Source of the DNA: Iodobacter fluviatilis
GTDB lineage: Bacteria > Pseudomonadota > Gammaproteobacteria > Burkholderiales > Chitinibacteraceae
DNA length: 64,000 nucleotides
Assembly (NCBI RefSeq): GCF_004194535.1
Contig: NZ_CP025781.1
Span: 1,302,001 to 1,366,000 of the forward strand
Direction: 5' to 3'
Part shown: in pieces, positions 9,184 through 16,751 of the stretch
How the letters are laid out: each line of letters begins with the position of its first letter
Numbering within the stretch: the first letter of the stretch is position 1
Translations under genes and position numbers: made by a program
The notes under the pieces: generated by a model
Told to the model about the DNA's origin: nothing
Databases searched by the model: none
The model's input: the letters and a program-made list of their open reading frames with translations, nothing else

Positions 9184-9990
9184 GAAGCTACTGGGGTGTA
9201 TCACGAATTGGCCGCTACTCTGCTGCATGATGCTGGCGTGTGTCTCTCGATTGCCAATCCTTCACAGGTAAAACATTTTGGCCAAAGCATCGCTATTCGC
9301 ACCCAAACCGATGGCGTTGATGGCAAACGTGCTAGCACGTTACTGCGCCATGATTAAACCTGCCGCGTAGCTGCCACCGCCACCTGAAGCCCACATTCTG
9401 AAAGGGCTTCAGGCTCGGCGCGAAGCAATTCTGCAGGATTTGCTGCGCGAACAAAATCGCCAGGAAAAAGCATAATCTACTGTTACTCCAGAGCTGATTC
9501 ATCAATCAATTACCGACAGCCTTGCCTTTCTAAACACTCCGCTCAAAAAACTGCAAAGACAAATCGACGATCATATCGGCCACCATCCGGGATTAAAAAA
9601 CGACCTGAATTTACTGCAAACCATTCCAGCAATCGGCCCACAAAGTGGCACGCAATTATTGGCGGTAATGCATACGCATCAGTTCAATACGGCCAAATAA
9701 TTATCGGCGTATTTGGGCTTGGTGCCAGTAGAGCGACAATCGGGTTCGTCATACTTGGGCGCGCCAAACTATCTAAAGCTGGCCCCGCCCGCGTACGCGC
9801 AGTGCTCTACATGGCTGACATCGTCGCCACCAAGCACAAACCCCACGTCAACGCCTTATTTGAGCGTTTACTTGCCCGAGGCAAGAGCAAAATGTCAGCG
9901 CTCGGTGCTTGCATACGCAAATTGGTGCACCTGTGCTTTGGCGTGCTAAAAACGCAAAAAAAAGTACCAAGCAGAATATCAAAACGCTTG
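9019..9990 (+). pseudogene. IS110-family transposase, decayed
   Basis: Read with frame changes this gives the whole IS110 order. IDVAKAKLDCY (first DEDD Asp) is followed by an in-frame stop, then DPLKGKAKVIANTSKGLADL, MEATGVYHELAATLLHDAG, NPSQVKHFGQS and RTQTDGVDGK. After a frameshift come ARYCAMIKPAA, a stop, and an ILQDLLREQ segment. The Transposase_20 part contains LLQTIPAIGPQSGTQLLAV, a stop at FNTAK, then LSAYLGLVPVERQSGSS, VRAVLYMADIVATKH and LFERLLARGKSK. At least three stops plus frameshifts make it non-functional. Its 5' end overlaps the tail of the hydrolase gene. Confidence 0.9.
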
Positions 9991-10018
9991 ACTAGCAAGA
10001 CAGTATCTACAAAGCAAC

Positions 10019-10798
10019 TTACTGCCAGCGATACACATCCATCGCCAACACGCCGCCGGTAATACCACGATGGCTGCGCTCTACATTCCCGCCTTGAGCA
10101 GCGCCCAGCACCACAAAAATCGGTAGCAGATGCTCATCTGTTGGATGTGCTCGGTTGGCCTCCGGTGCTTGACGGCGGTAATCGAGCAAGGCGTTAATAT
10201 CGTTAGCCAACAGCTTTTCATTCATCCAAGCCTGAAAAGCAGGCACATAGGCGGGTACGCGTGGATCTCCTTCCGTGATATCCCCCATTACCTCATATAG
10301 ATTATGGGTCAGGCTGCCCGAGCCAATAATCATCACCCCTTCCTGCTGTAAACCCGCCAAAGCCTGCCCTAGCCGGTAATGATGCTCTGGGCCTTGCCTT
10401 GGCTGAATAGACAGCTGCACCACCGGCACATCGGCATCTGGATACATCACCCGCAGCGGCACCCAAGCGCCATGATCCAGCCCTCGGCTGGGGTGAACCG
10501 CCACCGGCAAACCTGCGGACTCTAATACAGCGGCTACTTTTTTTGCCAACCACGGCGCACCGGGCGCTGGGTATTGCAAATCAAACAGCGCCGCAGGAAA
10601 GCCGCCAAAATCATGAATCGTCTCAGGCTGGCTGGCCGCACCCACCGCAGGCTGCAAAGAGCCCCAATGCGCCGACACCATCAAAATAGCCTTAGGCTTC
10701 GGCAAATCCGCCACCAACGCCTGCCAAGCAAGCCCCGTTTTCCCAGCATCCAAAGCCAGCATGGGAGAGCCGTGAGAGATATAAAAGCTGGGAAACAT
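10019..10798 (-). CDS. DODA-type extradiol aromatic ring-opening dioxygenase (YgiD-like)
   Basis: A 259-residue member of the class III extradiol dioxygenase family that includes E. coli YgiD and plant 4,5-DOPA dioxygenase. Features seen: FYISHGSPMLAL at 5-16 with a metal-ligand His, MVSAHWGSLQP at ~40-50 with a second His, GLDHGAWVPLRVMYP at ~105-119, and GSGSLTHNLYEV at ~157-168. Length and motif order match the family. It would cleave a catechol-type ring using non-haem iron. The start is the ATG at 10798. A doxX-like gene lies upstream on the same strand, and a LysR regulator is divergent beyond it. This suggests a small quinone/catechol-handling unit, an inference from context. Confidence 0.9.
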   Translation of the reverse strand: MFPSFYISHGSPMLALDAGKTGLAWQALVADLPKPKAILMVSAHWGSLQPAVGAASQPETIHDFGGFPAALFDLQYPAPGAPWLAKKVAAVLESAGLPVAVHPSRGLDHGAWVPLRVMYPDADVPVVQLSIQPRQGPEHHYRLGQALAGLQQEGVMIIGSGSLTHNLYEVMGDITEGDPRVPAYVPAFQAWMNEKLLANDINALLDYRRQAPEANRAHPTDEHLLPIFVVLGAAQGGNVERSHRGITGGVLAMDVYRWQ

Positions 10799-10911
10799 GG
10801 TGAAGTCCTTGGTGTTTGAGTATTTTAAAAGTCTGAAGTTTATAGGGTGTACAACGACGAAGTTGGGGCGCAGAGGGCGGTGCGCAAGAAAAACGATTTG
10901 CGCACCCTATA

Positions 10912-10950
10912 AAAATCAACCCCAACCCTGTGAAGCTGACAGGATTGGGG
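10912..10950 (-). terminator. intrinsic terminator candidate after the doxX-like gene
   Basis: On the minus strand CCCCAATCCTGT..ACAGGGTTGGGG forms a stem just past the doxX-like stop and is followed by TTGATTTTT. It would separate the doxX-like gene from the dioxygenase gene, at least partly. Confidence 0.55.
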
Positions 10951-10969
10951 GCATCCGCCATACGATCAT

Positions 10970-11377
10970 TTAATCCGCAAAACGAGGTGAGCGTTTCAGA
11001 GCAAATGCGCCGTCTCCCATTAATACTTGCACCAAGGCTGCAGCAATCAAAAACACCGGATATTCCCAGCCACCATTCGCATTACCAAACGACCAACCAT
11101 TAGCCAAATGAACCGTGCTTGCACCAATCAACACCGGCAACAAGGCCGCTGCCACTAAACGTGGGTAAAGCCCGATCAGCAAGAACAAGCCACCAAACAC
11201 CTCAGCCCCCGCTACCGGATAAGCCATCCAGCCAGGAAAGCCTACCGAGGAAAAAAACTGCGCCGTGCCTGGCAAAGTAAATACAAATACTTTGGTGAAA
11301 CCGTGCGCCAAAAACATAATGGCAAGAGCCGTGCGAAGAACAAGGGCTGCGTAGGGGGCGGTTTTGTGATCAATCAT
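10970..11377 (-). CDS. DoxX family membrane protein
   Basis: A 135-residue integral membrane protein with four hydrophobic segments. It has the DoxX features: LRTALAIMFLAHGFTKV at ~14-30, PGWMAYPVAGAEVFGGLF at ~49-66, GLYPRLVAAALLPVLIGA, and a final FLIAAALVQVLMGDGAF. DoxX proteins are often linked to quinone or thiol redox stress and accompany DODA or glyoxalase-like genes under LysR control. Start ATG at 11377. The dioxygenase gene follows about 170 bp downstream behind a probable attenuating hairpin. Biochemical role not determined. Confidence 0.85.
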   Translation of the reverse strand: MIDHKTAPYAALVLRTALAIMFLAHGFTKVFVFTLPGTAQFFSSVGFPGWMAYPVAGAEVFGGLFLLIGLYPRLVAAALLPVLIGASTVHLANGWSFGNANGGWEYPVFLIAAALVQVLMGDGAFALKRSPRFAD

Positions 11378-11514
11378 TTTGAATCTCCAGTGGTTTGCGC
11401 CATGTGTTTGGCATCGATGGGGTGCAGTATGACGATTGCCACTTGAGGGATAAATACAGATATCCTCAAATAATTATCCCTGAATATGGGATAATAACTT
11501 AAAGATGACGTTAC

Positions 11515-11535
11515 GTAGGGCGAGTGACACCCGCC
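11515..11535. repeat. REP-like short inverted repeat
   Basis: GTAGGGCGAGTGACACCCGCC resembles the palindromic GTAGGGCGGGT..ACCCGCC elements also seen at 47514-47530 and 52576-52634 in this window. Confidence 0.55.
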
Positions 11536-11591
11536 GTTTTCTAGCATCTCATTATCAGATTGAGCTGGTTGAATACCGTAGATCAAAAGAC

Positions 11592-11842
11592 CTTTTTAGT
11601 GCCTTCGGCACATTTATTTTGGAGCGGTTAGCCACCGCGGGGCCTTCCTTTCTTGCTTCGCCAAGAAACGAAGCCAAAGAAGGCGACCCCACGAAGCACG
11701 CAGGCCCCTCATCTGCGGACAATCGAGCGGCGGCTGCGGAACTCGCTTCGCTCAAACAGTCCTCACCGAAACCCCGCCCGCTTGTTCCTCGCTTCGGCGT
11801 GCTTCAAGGGGAGATTTAAGCCCCGTGCTACTAGTAGTGATG
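11592..11842. repeat. ~250-bp dispersed repeat, copy 2
   Basis: Collinear with the repeat at 7118-7338. It shares CCAAGAAACGAAGCCAA, the GCCCCTC..GCGG block, CCCCGCCCGCTTGTTC and CAAGGGGAGATTTAAGCCCC, then TGCTACTAG. It sits between the divergent doxX-like and LysR genes. The stretch after it (to ~11990) has a 'CTCCGTG..CTCTGTGCCCTCCGTGG' phrase but no gene. Confidence 0.7.
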
Positions 11843-11999
11843 AAAGTTCAGATTTTCAAGCTTGCAACTGCGTACACCCCAAAGACGGGGCTTAATTTAT
11901 CGCTTGGTTTTCTCCGTGAAACTCCGTGTCCTCTGTGCCCTCCGTGGTTCAAGATTTGGGTTTTGCTCTTTATCAAACAATCTGAGGGATCAGCCGATT

Positions 12000-12914
12000 A
12001 TGGACAAACTCACCGCCATGCAAGTATTCACCCGGGTGGTTGACGCGGGTAGTTTTGTAAAGGCTGCCGATCAGTTGGATATCTCCACCAGCGCGGTGTC
12101 GCGTTTGGTGGCCGAGCTGGAAGCACATCTCAATACCCGACTCTTGCAGCGCAGCACCCGCAAACTCAGCCTCACCGAAGCAGGCCGCCTTTACCATGAG
12201 CGGTGTTTGCAGATTTTGGGTGATGTGGCAGAGGCCGAATCGGAGCTAGGGCAGGAAGGCCAGCGCCCCTTTGGCTTGCTGCGGATTAATGTGCCGGTGT
12301 CTTTTGGCCAGCTGCATCTATCCCCGCTGATTGCCGCTTACCAAAAAGCTTATCCCGATGTGATCGTAGAAATCGAGCTGATCGACCGCAGTGTCGACTT
12401 AGTAGAAGAAGGCTTTGATCTGGCGCTGCGCATCTCCGACCAGATCACCGACACCCTAGTGGCGCGGCGGTTGTCTACAATACGCATCGTAGCTGCAGCG
12501 GCCCCAAGCTATCTGGCCCAGCACGGTAGGCCGCTCACTCCCGCCGATTTAGCCAACCATAACTGCCTGATTTACACCAATGGTAGCCGCCGTGGTGAGT
12601 GGGATTTTAGCGGGGTGGATGGCAATATCACGATTAAAGTAGCTGGGCATTTTCGCGCCAATAATGGCGATCTACTGCGCCGCGCAGCCCTTGCAGGGGA
12701 AGGCATTATTTGCGAGCCGAGCTTTTTAATTGGTGAGGACTTAGCCAGTGGCGCGCTGGAAATCCTACTGCCCGATTACACCATACCCCAACTTGCCCTC
12801 TACGCCGTCTACCCCAGCCGCCGCCACCTCTCCGCCAAAATCCGCAGCTTTATCGACTTTATAGCCGCACAAATGAGCGAGCCACCCGTGTGGGATGGCT
12901 GGATGAAAAAATAA
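12000..12914 (+). CDS. LysR family transcriptional regulator
   Basis: A 304-residue LysR regulator starting at the ATG at 12000 (MDKLTAMQVFTRV); the frame is open further upstream but that part runs into repeat sequence. The N-terminal winged helix-turn-helix covers residues ~1-60, with GSFVKAADQLDISTSAVSRL and LLQRSTRKLSLTEAG. The effector domain follows from ~90 (LRINVPVSFGQLHLSPLIAA, then VDLVEEGFDLALRI). The subtype (CrgA/AaeR/DsdC-like) commonly regulates a divergent gene. Here that would be the doxX-like/dioxygenase pair, separated by 620 bp of repeat-containing DNA. The inducer is unknown. Confidence 0.9.
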   Translation: MDKLTAMQVFTRVVDAGSFVKAADQLDISTSAVSRLVAELEAHLNTRLLQRSTRKLSLTEAGRLYHERCLQILGDVAEAESELGQEGQRPFGLLRINVPVSFGQLHLSPLIAAYQKAYPDVIVEIELIDRSVDLVEEGFDLALRISDQITDTLVARRLSTIRIVAAAAPSYLAQHGRPLTPADLANHNCLIYTNGSRRGEWDFSGVDGNITIKVAGHFRANNGDLLRRAALAGEGIICEPSFLIGEDLASGALEILLPDYTIPQLALYAVYPSRRHLSAKIRSFIDFIAAQMSEPPVWDGWMKK

Positions 12915-12983
12915 ACCATTACATATACGAAGAGATTCCCACTGTATATTGCCCACATTAATGCTTAACTCGGACAACGCCCC

Positions 12984-13502
12984 ATGAAATCCATCTTCCT
13001 GATCAGCGCCCTCTGCTCGCTTTTAGTGGCTTGCGGTGGAGGGGACGTCACCGTCAATAGCGACGGCATCAATATTGTTGCCATCGATACCGTGCCCACC
13101 ATTAATAGCCTGCGAGTGCTTGCCGGGGAAAAAGACGCCAGTGGCATCACCCCGATTAATGATGGTTTCTTTAGCGTGGATTGGGATGCCAAATCCACCG
13201 ATATCGCCACTTTAAACCTTCACCTCAGCAAAGACTCACTGGTCAGCGGCAATGATACCGATTTGTTTTTTACGCTAAACCCAGAAAAAAACGCCAGAGC
13301 AACCCTAAAATGGGAGGCAGACAAAGACAACATCTCGCTCTCTGGCGTACCCACCTCGGTTAACTTATTCTTAAGCAATAATCCAGAAGCAAAAGGCTAT
13401 ATCATCGCCAAAGCCTGCGGTTTTAAAGTGGATACTGCAGGCGGATCACGCAAGGAATGCGTGCAGAAAGAAGTGGCGATTAAACTAAATAAGAAAATTT
13501 AA
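12984..13502 (+). CDS. putative lipoprotein, function unknown
   Basis: A 172-residue protein with a signal peptide ending in a lipobox, LLVAC-GGG (Cys at residue 17), so it should be lipid-anchored. No family recognised. The mature part is Asp/Asn/Ser-rich and likely beta-structured. A later cysteine pair (KACGF, KECVQ) could form a disulfide. It lies 70 bp after the LysR gene and 228 bp before ecotin. The region 13503-13730 that follows is very AT-rich with no gene and probably holds the ecotin promoter. Confidence 0.75.
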   Translation: MKSIFLISALCSLLVACGGGDVTVNSDGINIVAIDTVPTINSLRVLAGEKDASGITPINDGFFSVDWDAKSTDIATLNLHLSKDSLVSGNDTDLFFTLNPEKNARATLKWEADKDNISLSGVPTSVNLFLSNNPEAKGYIIAKACGFKVDTAGGSRKECVQKEVAIKLNKKI

Positions 13503-13730
13503 TATTTATTAACTTTAAATTATATTGCATTAATATCATTAAATTCAATTAATACAATAAATATAAAAACAAATAATTATTTTTTACAGCATAGCAACAA
13601 TGTGATAAACATCATTAACTTTATGTAAATAGTTGCTACTCTTTAAAGTAGATCATCAATATGATGCCTTATCAATAAGGTACCGCCCTTGCAATAAATA
13701 TTGCATTAGTTAACTCCAAAGGAAGATTAA

Positions 13731-14198
13731 ATGAAAATTAAACTAGCCATCCTGACCGCCATCACCTGTGCCAGCACCTTTGCCGCAAGCCCAGACCCAA
13801 TGAAAGCCTTTCCTGCCCCAGAAGCAGGCTTTGTGCGCAAAGTGATTCAGCTGCCTAAAGTTAAAAACCCTGAGCTTTATCGGGTACAGTTATTACCAGG
13901 CAAAATGATGGAAGTGGATTGCAATACCCGTCGTTTGGGCGGTCAGCTAAAGAAAGAAACTGCTCAGGGCTGGGGATATAATTATTGGGTACTACCGCAG
14001 ATTGAGCCGAGCATGAGCACCATGATGGCATGCCCACCGAATGCGCCGAAAAAACAAGCTTTTGTGAGCGTCTATTCAGAAGAGCTGCACCGCTATAACG
14101 ATAAATTACCTATGGTGGTTTATTTACCCGAAGGCGTTGAATTACGCTACCGCGTTTGGTCTGCCAAAGATGAAACCCAAACCGCAGAAAATGGTTAA
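13731..14198 (+). CDS. eco: ecotin, periplasmic serine-protease inhibitor
   Basis: A 155-residue protein with a signal peptide (cleavage near TFAAS). The mature part matches ecotin throughout: KVIQLPKVKNPELYRVQLLPG, MEVDCNTRRLGGQL, GWGYNYWVLPQ, then STMMACPPN with the P1 Met of the reactive loop, LPMVVYLPEGVELRYRVWSA at the end. The two cysteines that form the conserved disulfide are present. Ecotin is a dimeric inhibitor of trypsin-fold proteases, protecting the envelope against host or predator proteases such as elastase. Start after CCAAAGGAAGATTAA, a good ribosome-binding site. A strong intrinsic terminator follows. Confidence 0.96.
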   Translation: MKIKLAILTAITCASTFAASPDPMKAFPAPEAGFVRKVIQLPKVKNPELYRVQLLPGKMMEVDCNTRRLGGQLKKETAQGWGYNYWVLPQIEPSMSTMMACPPNAPKKQAFVSVYSEELHRYNDKLPMVVYLPEGVELRYRVWSAKDETQTAENG

Positions 14199-14209
14199 TT
14201 AATCGATTT

Positions 14210-14260
14210 AAAAAGGCGGTGCTGGCTCAATTAAATATTAAGCTTGCGCCGCCTTTTTTA
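14210..14260 (+). terminator. intrinsic terminator of ecotin
   Basis: AAAAGGCGGTGC pairs with GCGCCGCCTTTTTT and is followed by a T run, a few bases after the ecotin stop. Confidence 0.85.
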
Positions 14261-14665
14261 ATTACCATCACTTATGACACTCCTATTACACAACTAAATA
14301 TTCGCAGCCTGAGCACCCTCTACCTGCGCTTTAAGTCTTTGCAGGATAATAGGCAAGCCCTAGAAAGTAATAAGGACAGCTATTAAACTTTGAATTAGGT
14401 AAAATTTATAGTGGTTTTCAAAGCAAGTTAAATTGATTACTCTTGTCAAATGTAAGACTTGGCCCTATGGGCTTTTCTTTCTCAAGCCCCCTTGATTGGG
14501 CAATCCGTATGGCATAAATCTTGACGGTCTGAGTGGTTTTGAATTGGGGAGCCTTAGTCCACACATGCTGCATGCCTTACTCATAGCCAAGCCTTGCCCG
14601 CGTGGATGCTTTGTTGAGTAAGAGACATAATCAGGAAAATTCTGTTTGTTATAGGGGAAAACGCG
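14261..14665. other. intergenic stretch with repeat copy A
   Basis: No gene seen. It contains the right half of a palindromic miniature repeat at 14401-14475 and, near the end, AGGGGAAAACGCG before the next start codon. Confidence 0.5.
14401..14475. repeat. palindromic miniature repeat, copy A (right half only)
   Basis: AAATTTATAGTGGTTTTCAA..CAAGTTAAATTGATTAC.. then TCAAATGTAAGACTTGGCCC and TATGGGCTTTT. The same ~80-bp block is at 15335-15416 and 16503-16583. Only the last copy has the matching left inverted arm. Confidence 0.8.
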
Positions 14666-15211
14666 ATGAGTTTATACGATGTTTCGGTTGTAGTTTTTAT
14701 TCATCATTTGGAGCGAGTAAATTTTATGCTCCAAAAAGTAGCAAAACATATAATAGAAGAAAAATTGGATGAAGAGGCTCTTTTAAAAACTAGTTTGAAA
14801 AAAGATATGTTCCCATTTGGAATGCAAGTTTTAATTGGAATGGATTTTTCTTTGAGGGCGATAAAACCTTTGCTGAATAAGAAAATCATTGTTGAAGATA
14901 TGCCAATCAATACGCTTGAGCAGTTACAGTTAAGATTGCAAAATCGTATTGAAATTTTAAACGGCGTTTCTCAGCAAGACGTGGATGATTTAGAGAACTT
15001 GAAAATGGCAGATAAAGCGGGAGATGCCATTTTTGAAGCAAATGGTTCAGTATTTATTATGCAATATGCGATGCCTAATTTTTTTTTCCATCTGTGTATG
15101 GCGCACGCTATTTTGCGATGTGAGGGTTACCCTATTGGTAAAGGCGATTTTGATGGTATTCATCAATATCAGCGAGGCTTTAGTTTCTTTGAGGCGAATA
15201 ATAATGATTGA
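14666..15211 (+). CDS. DUF1993 family protein
   Basis: A 181-residue protein that starts MSLYDVSVVVFIHHLERVNF and has KDMFPFGMQVLIGMDFSLRA in the middle and ALPNFFFHLCMAHAILR-like (here MPNFFFHLCMAHAILRCEG) near 135, ending with PIGKGDFDG. This is the order of the DUF1993 family, helical-bundle proteins related to the DinB/YfiT fold. Function unknown. The gene is AT-rich compared with ecotin and is flanked on both sides by copies of a palindromic repeat (14401-14475, 15335-15416), which points to acquisition. Start ATG after AGGGGAAAACGCG. Confidence 0.85.
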   Translation: MSLYDVSVVVFIHHLERVNFMLQKVAKHIIEEKLDEEALLKTSLKKDMFPFGMQVLIGMDFSLRAIKPLLNKKIIVEDMPINTLEQLQLRLQNRIEILNGVSQQDVDDLENLKMADKAGDAIFEANGSVFIMQYAMPNFFFHLCMAHAILRCEGYPIGKGDFDGIHQYQRGFSFFEANNND

Positions 15212-15334
15212 GTTTTTTACAGCAGCAACCCCAAATGAATTTAAAGCCCTGTAGTGCGGGTTAGCCGAAAGCGTACCCCCCAATTCAAGCATGCTAGCGA
15301 AGTAATGGGGCCTGGTATTACTTTTTTATCTAAT

Positions 15335-15416
15335 GAAATTTATAGTGGTTTTCAAAGCAAGTTAAATTGATTGCTCCTCATGTCAAATGTCAGACCTGAC
15401 CCTATGGGCTTTTTTT
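15335..15416. repeat. palindromic miniature repeat, copy B (right half only)
   Basis: Same block as at 14401-14475 with TCAAATGTCAGACCTGACCC and TATGGGCTTTT. It directly abuts the left edge (15418) of the second hydrolase module. The rest of 15212-15588 holds no gene. Confidence 0.85.
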
Positions 15417-15588
15417 GACAATGACACTACTTTCTAAATTGTTAGTGTTGATAGATGTGAATTTACCTTTCAAAAAAAAACAACAACTTGACTCGCAATG
15501 TAAGAAGACGTATATTTTCAGATTCTAATAATTTAGAAAAAATTCAGAAATTTAGTGGATTTTTACACTCTTATTAAAGGATTCTGCC

Positions 15589-16353
15589 ATGCAATTTAAA
15601 AGAAAAGGAAATGGAACTCCCATCGTTTTTCTTCCAGGATTATTTGCTGGAGGCTGGGTTTGGGATGCAGTTGCAAGTAGGTGCTTAGAAGAAGGATTTA
15701 GTACCATAACTTTTGATGATCCTATTCCTGTTATCTTTGGGAATCATTTTAGACAAGCGACAAAACTTTTAGATATGGTTTTGGAGGAATGTGAGGAGAA
15801 GCCATTTTTAATAGGAAATTCCCTAGGAGCTTTGATTTCCTTGGACTATGCTTTGCAAAATCCAACACGTATTCAAGGTTTAGTTATGAGTGGGGCTCCC
15901 GGCCTTGTTGAACTGGAAACGGTGCCACTAAGGCAGTTACACACTGGAGAAATCCAGTATGCTCAGGCCTTTATCAATAAGGTCATCTATGATAAAAGCA
16001 AAATACCGCAGGGAGGAGCTGAAGAACTTGCTGGTTTATTTAGAGATCGTGGAGTGTTTAACAACATAGCGCGCTGGTATTCCTTGAGCCGTAAATACGA
16101 TATTCCAGAGGCTTTGCAACAATTGAAAGCTTTGCCTATCCATTTGATATGGGGTGAACATGATGATATTACTCCTGCACAGCCATGGTTAGATCTTGCA
16201 GGACAATTTGAAAATATTCAGACTTCTGTTATTTTAGAATGTGGACATAGCCCAATGTTTGAATTGCCACAGTCTTTTTTAGAGCACTTATTACCCACAT
16301 TGCATCGATGTCGCCAAAGCCAAACTCGACTGCTATTTACTGAACCAGCTTGA
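15589..16353 (+). CDS. alpha/beta-hydrolase, copy 2, with IS110-derived C-terminus
   Basis: A 254-residue paralogue of the protein at 8304, with most residues identical and the same start context (AAAGGATTCTGCC before ATG). The oxyanion loop (GLFAGGWVWD), the nucleophile elbow G-N-S-L-G, the acid WGEHDDITP and the ECGHSPM histidine are all kept, so both copies could be active. There is one codon fewer near residue 114 (ETVPL versus EAGVQL). The C-terminus HRCRQSQTRLLFTEPA again comes from IS110 DNA read out of frame. Nucleotide differences are spread along the gene, indicating independent drift while keeping the frame open. Substrate unknown. Confidence 0.85.
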   Translation: MQFKRKGNGTPIVFLPGLFAGGWVWDAVASRCLEEGFSTITFDDPIPVIFGNHFRQATKLLDMVLEECEEKPFLIGNSLGALISLDYALQNPTRIQGLVMSGAPGLVELETVPLRQLHTGEIQYAQAFINKVIYDKSKIPQGGAEELAGLFRDRGVFNNIARWYSLSRKYDIPEALQQLKALPIHLIWGEHDDITPAQPWLDLAGQFENIQTSVILECGHSPMFELPQSFLEHLLPTLHRCRQSQTRLLFTEPA

Positions 16354-16465
16354 CCCACTCAAAGGCAAAGCTAAAGTTGTTTCCAATACCAGCAAAGGTC
16401 TCGCCGATTTGCTGGCTTGGCTGACTAGAAATCACATTTCTGCCGAGCAGTTGCACGTCACGATG
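16301..16465 (+). pseudogene. IS110-family transposase, 5' fragment
   Basis: CIDVAKAKLDCYLLNQLDP, KGKAKVVSNTSKGLADLLAW and LHVTM are in one frame: the N-terminal DEDD part of an IS110 transposase, about 55 codons, without the in-frame stop found in the 9019 copy. It is cut at 16465 by the palindromic repeat. It overlaps the last codons of the hydrolase gene in another frame. Confidence 0.85.
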
Positions 16466-16471
16466 TGTGTG

Positions 16472-16576
16472 ATAGGGGTCAGGTCTTACATTTTGCATCA
16501 AATAAAATTTATAGTAGTTTTCAAAGCAAGTTAAATTGATTACTCCTCATGTCAAATGTAAGACCTGACCCTATGG
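16472..16576. mobile_element. palindromic miniature element, complete copy C
   Basis: About 104 bp bounded by near-perfect inverted arms: ATAGGGGTCAGGTCTTACAT on the left and the reverse complement (ATGTAAGACCTGACCCTAT) on the right. The centre carries the AAATTTATAGTAGTTTTCAA block shared with copies A and B. No coding capacity, so it would need a transposase in trans. The 'GGTCAGGTCTTACATT' phrase is, as I recall, common in repeats associated with IS200/REP-type tyrosine transposases, but that link is not shown here. Confidence 0.75.
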
Positions 16577-16751
16577 GCTTTTCCTCACCGCGCAGCGTAA
16601 CGGACAGCATGACTTCGGCTGCGGATGCCTTGTATCTCTGCGACCACTCAACTGTCAGGCTATGCTCAATAAGGTTGCGCTGTTCATGGATGGATGAACA
16701 GCATGACCCATTACAACCCACATAGAGCTATCTAATTTGTGCAATAAAGCC

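Larger units (their letters stand above)
15418..16465 (+). repeat. hydrolase/IS110 module, copy 2 (direct repeat of 8132-9183)
   Basis: Second copy of the ~1.05-kb unit described at 8132-9183, in direct orientation about 7.3 kb away. The right edge cuts the IS110 sequence after the LHVTM codons and joins directly to the palindromic repeat copy C. Confidence 0.9.

Noticed and set aside
9713-10062. Small open frames between the hydrolase and the dioxygenase gene
   Set aside because: They are frames of the decayed IS110 transposase.
11862-11999. N-terminal extension of the LysR regulator
   Set aside because: It translates repeat-like intergenic DNA; the conserved helix-turn-helix starts at the ATG at 12000.
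16584-16751. Possible transposase fragment between the palindromic element and the cyclase gene
   Set aside because: No frame gave recognisable transposase motifs; left unannotated.
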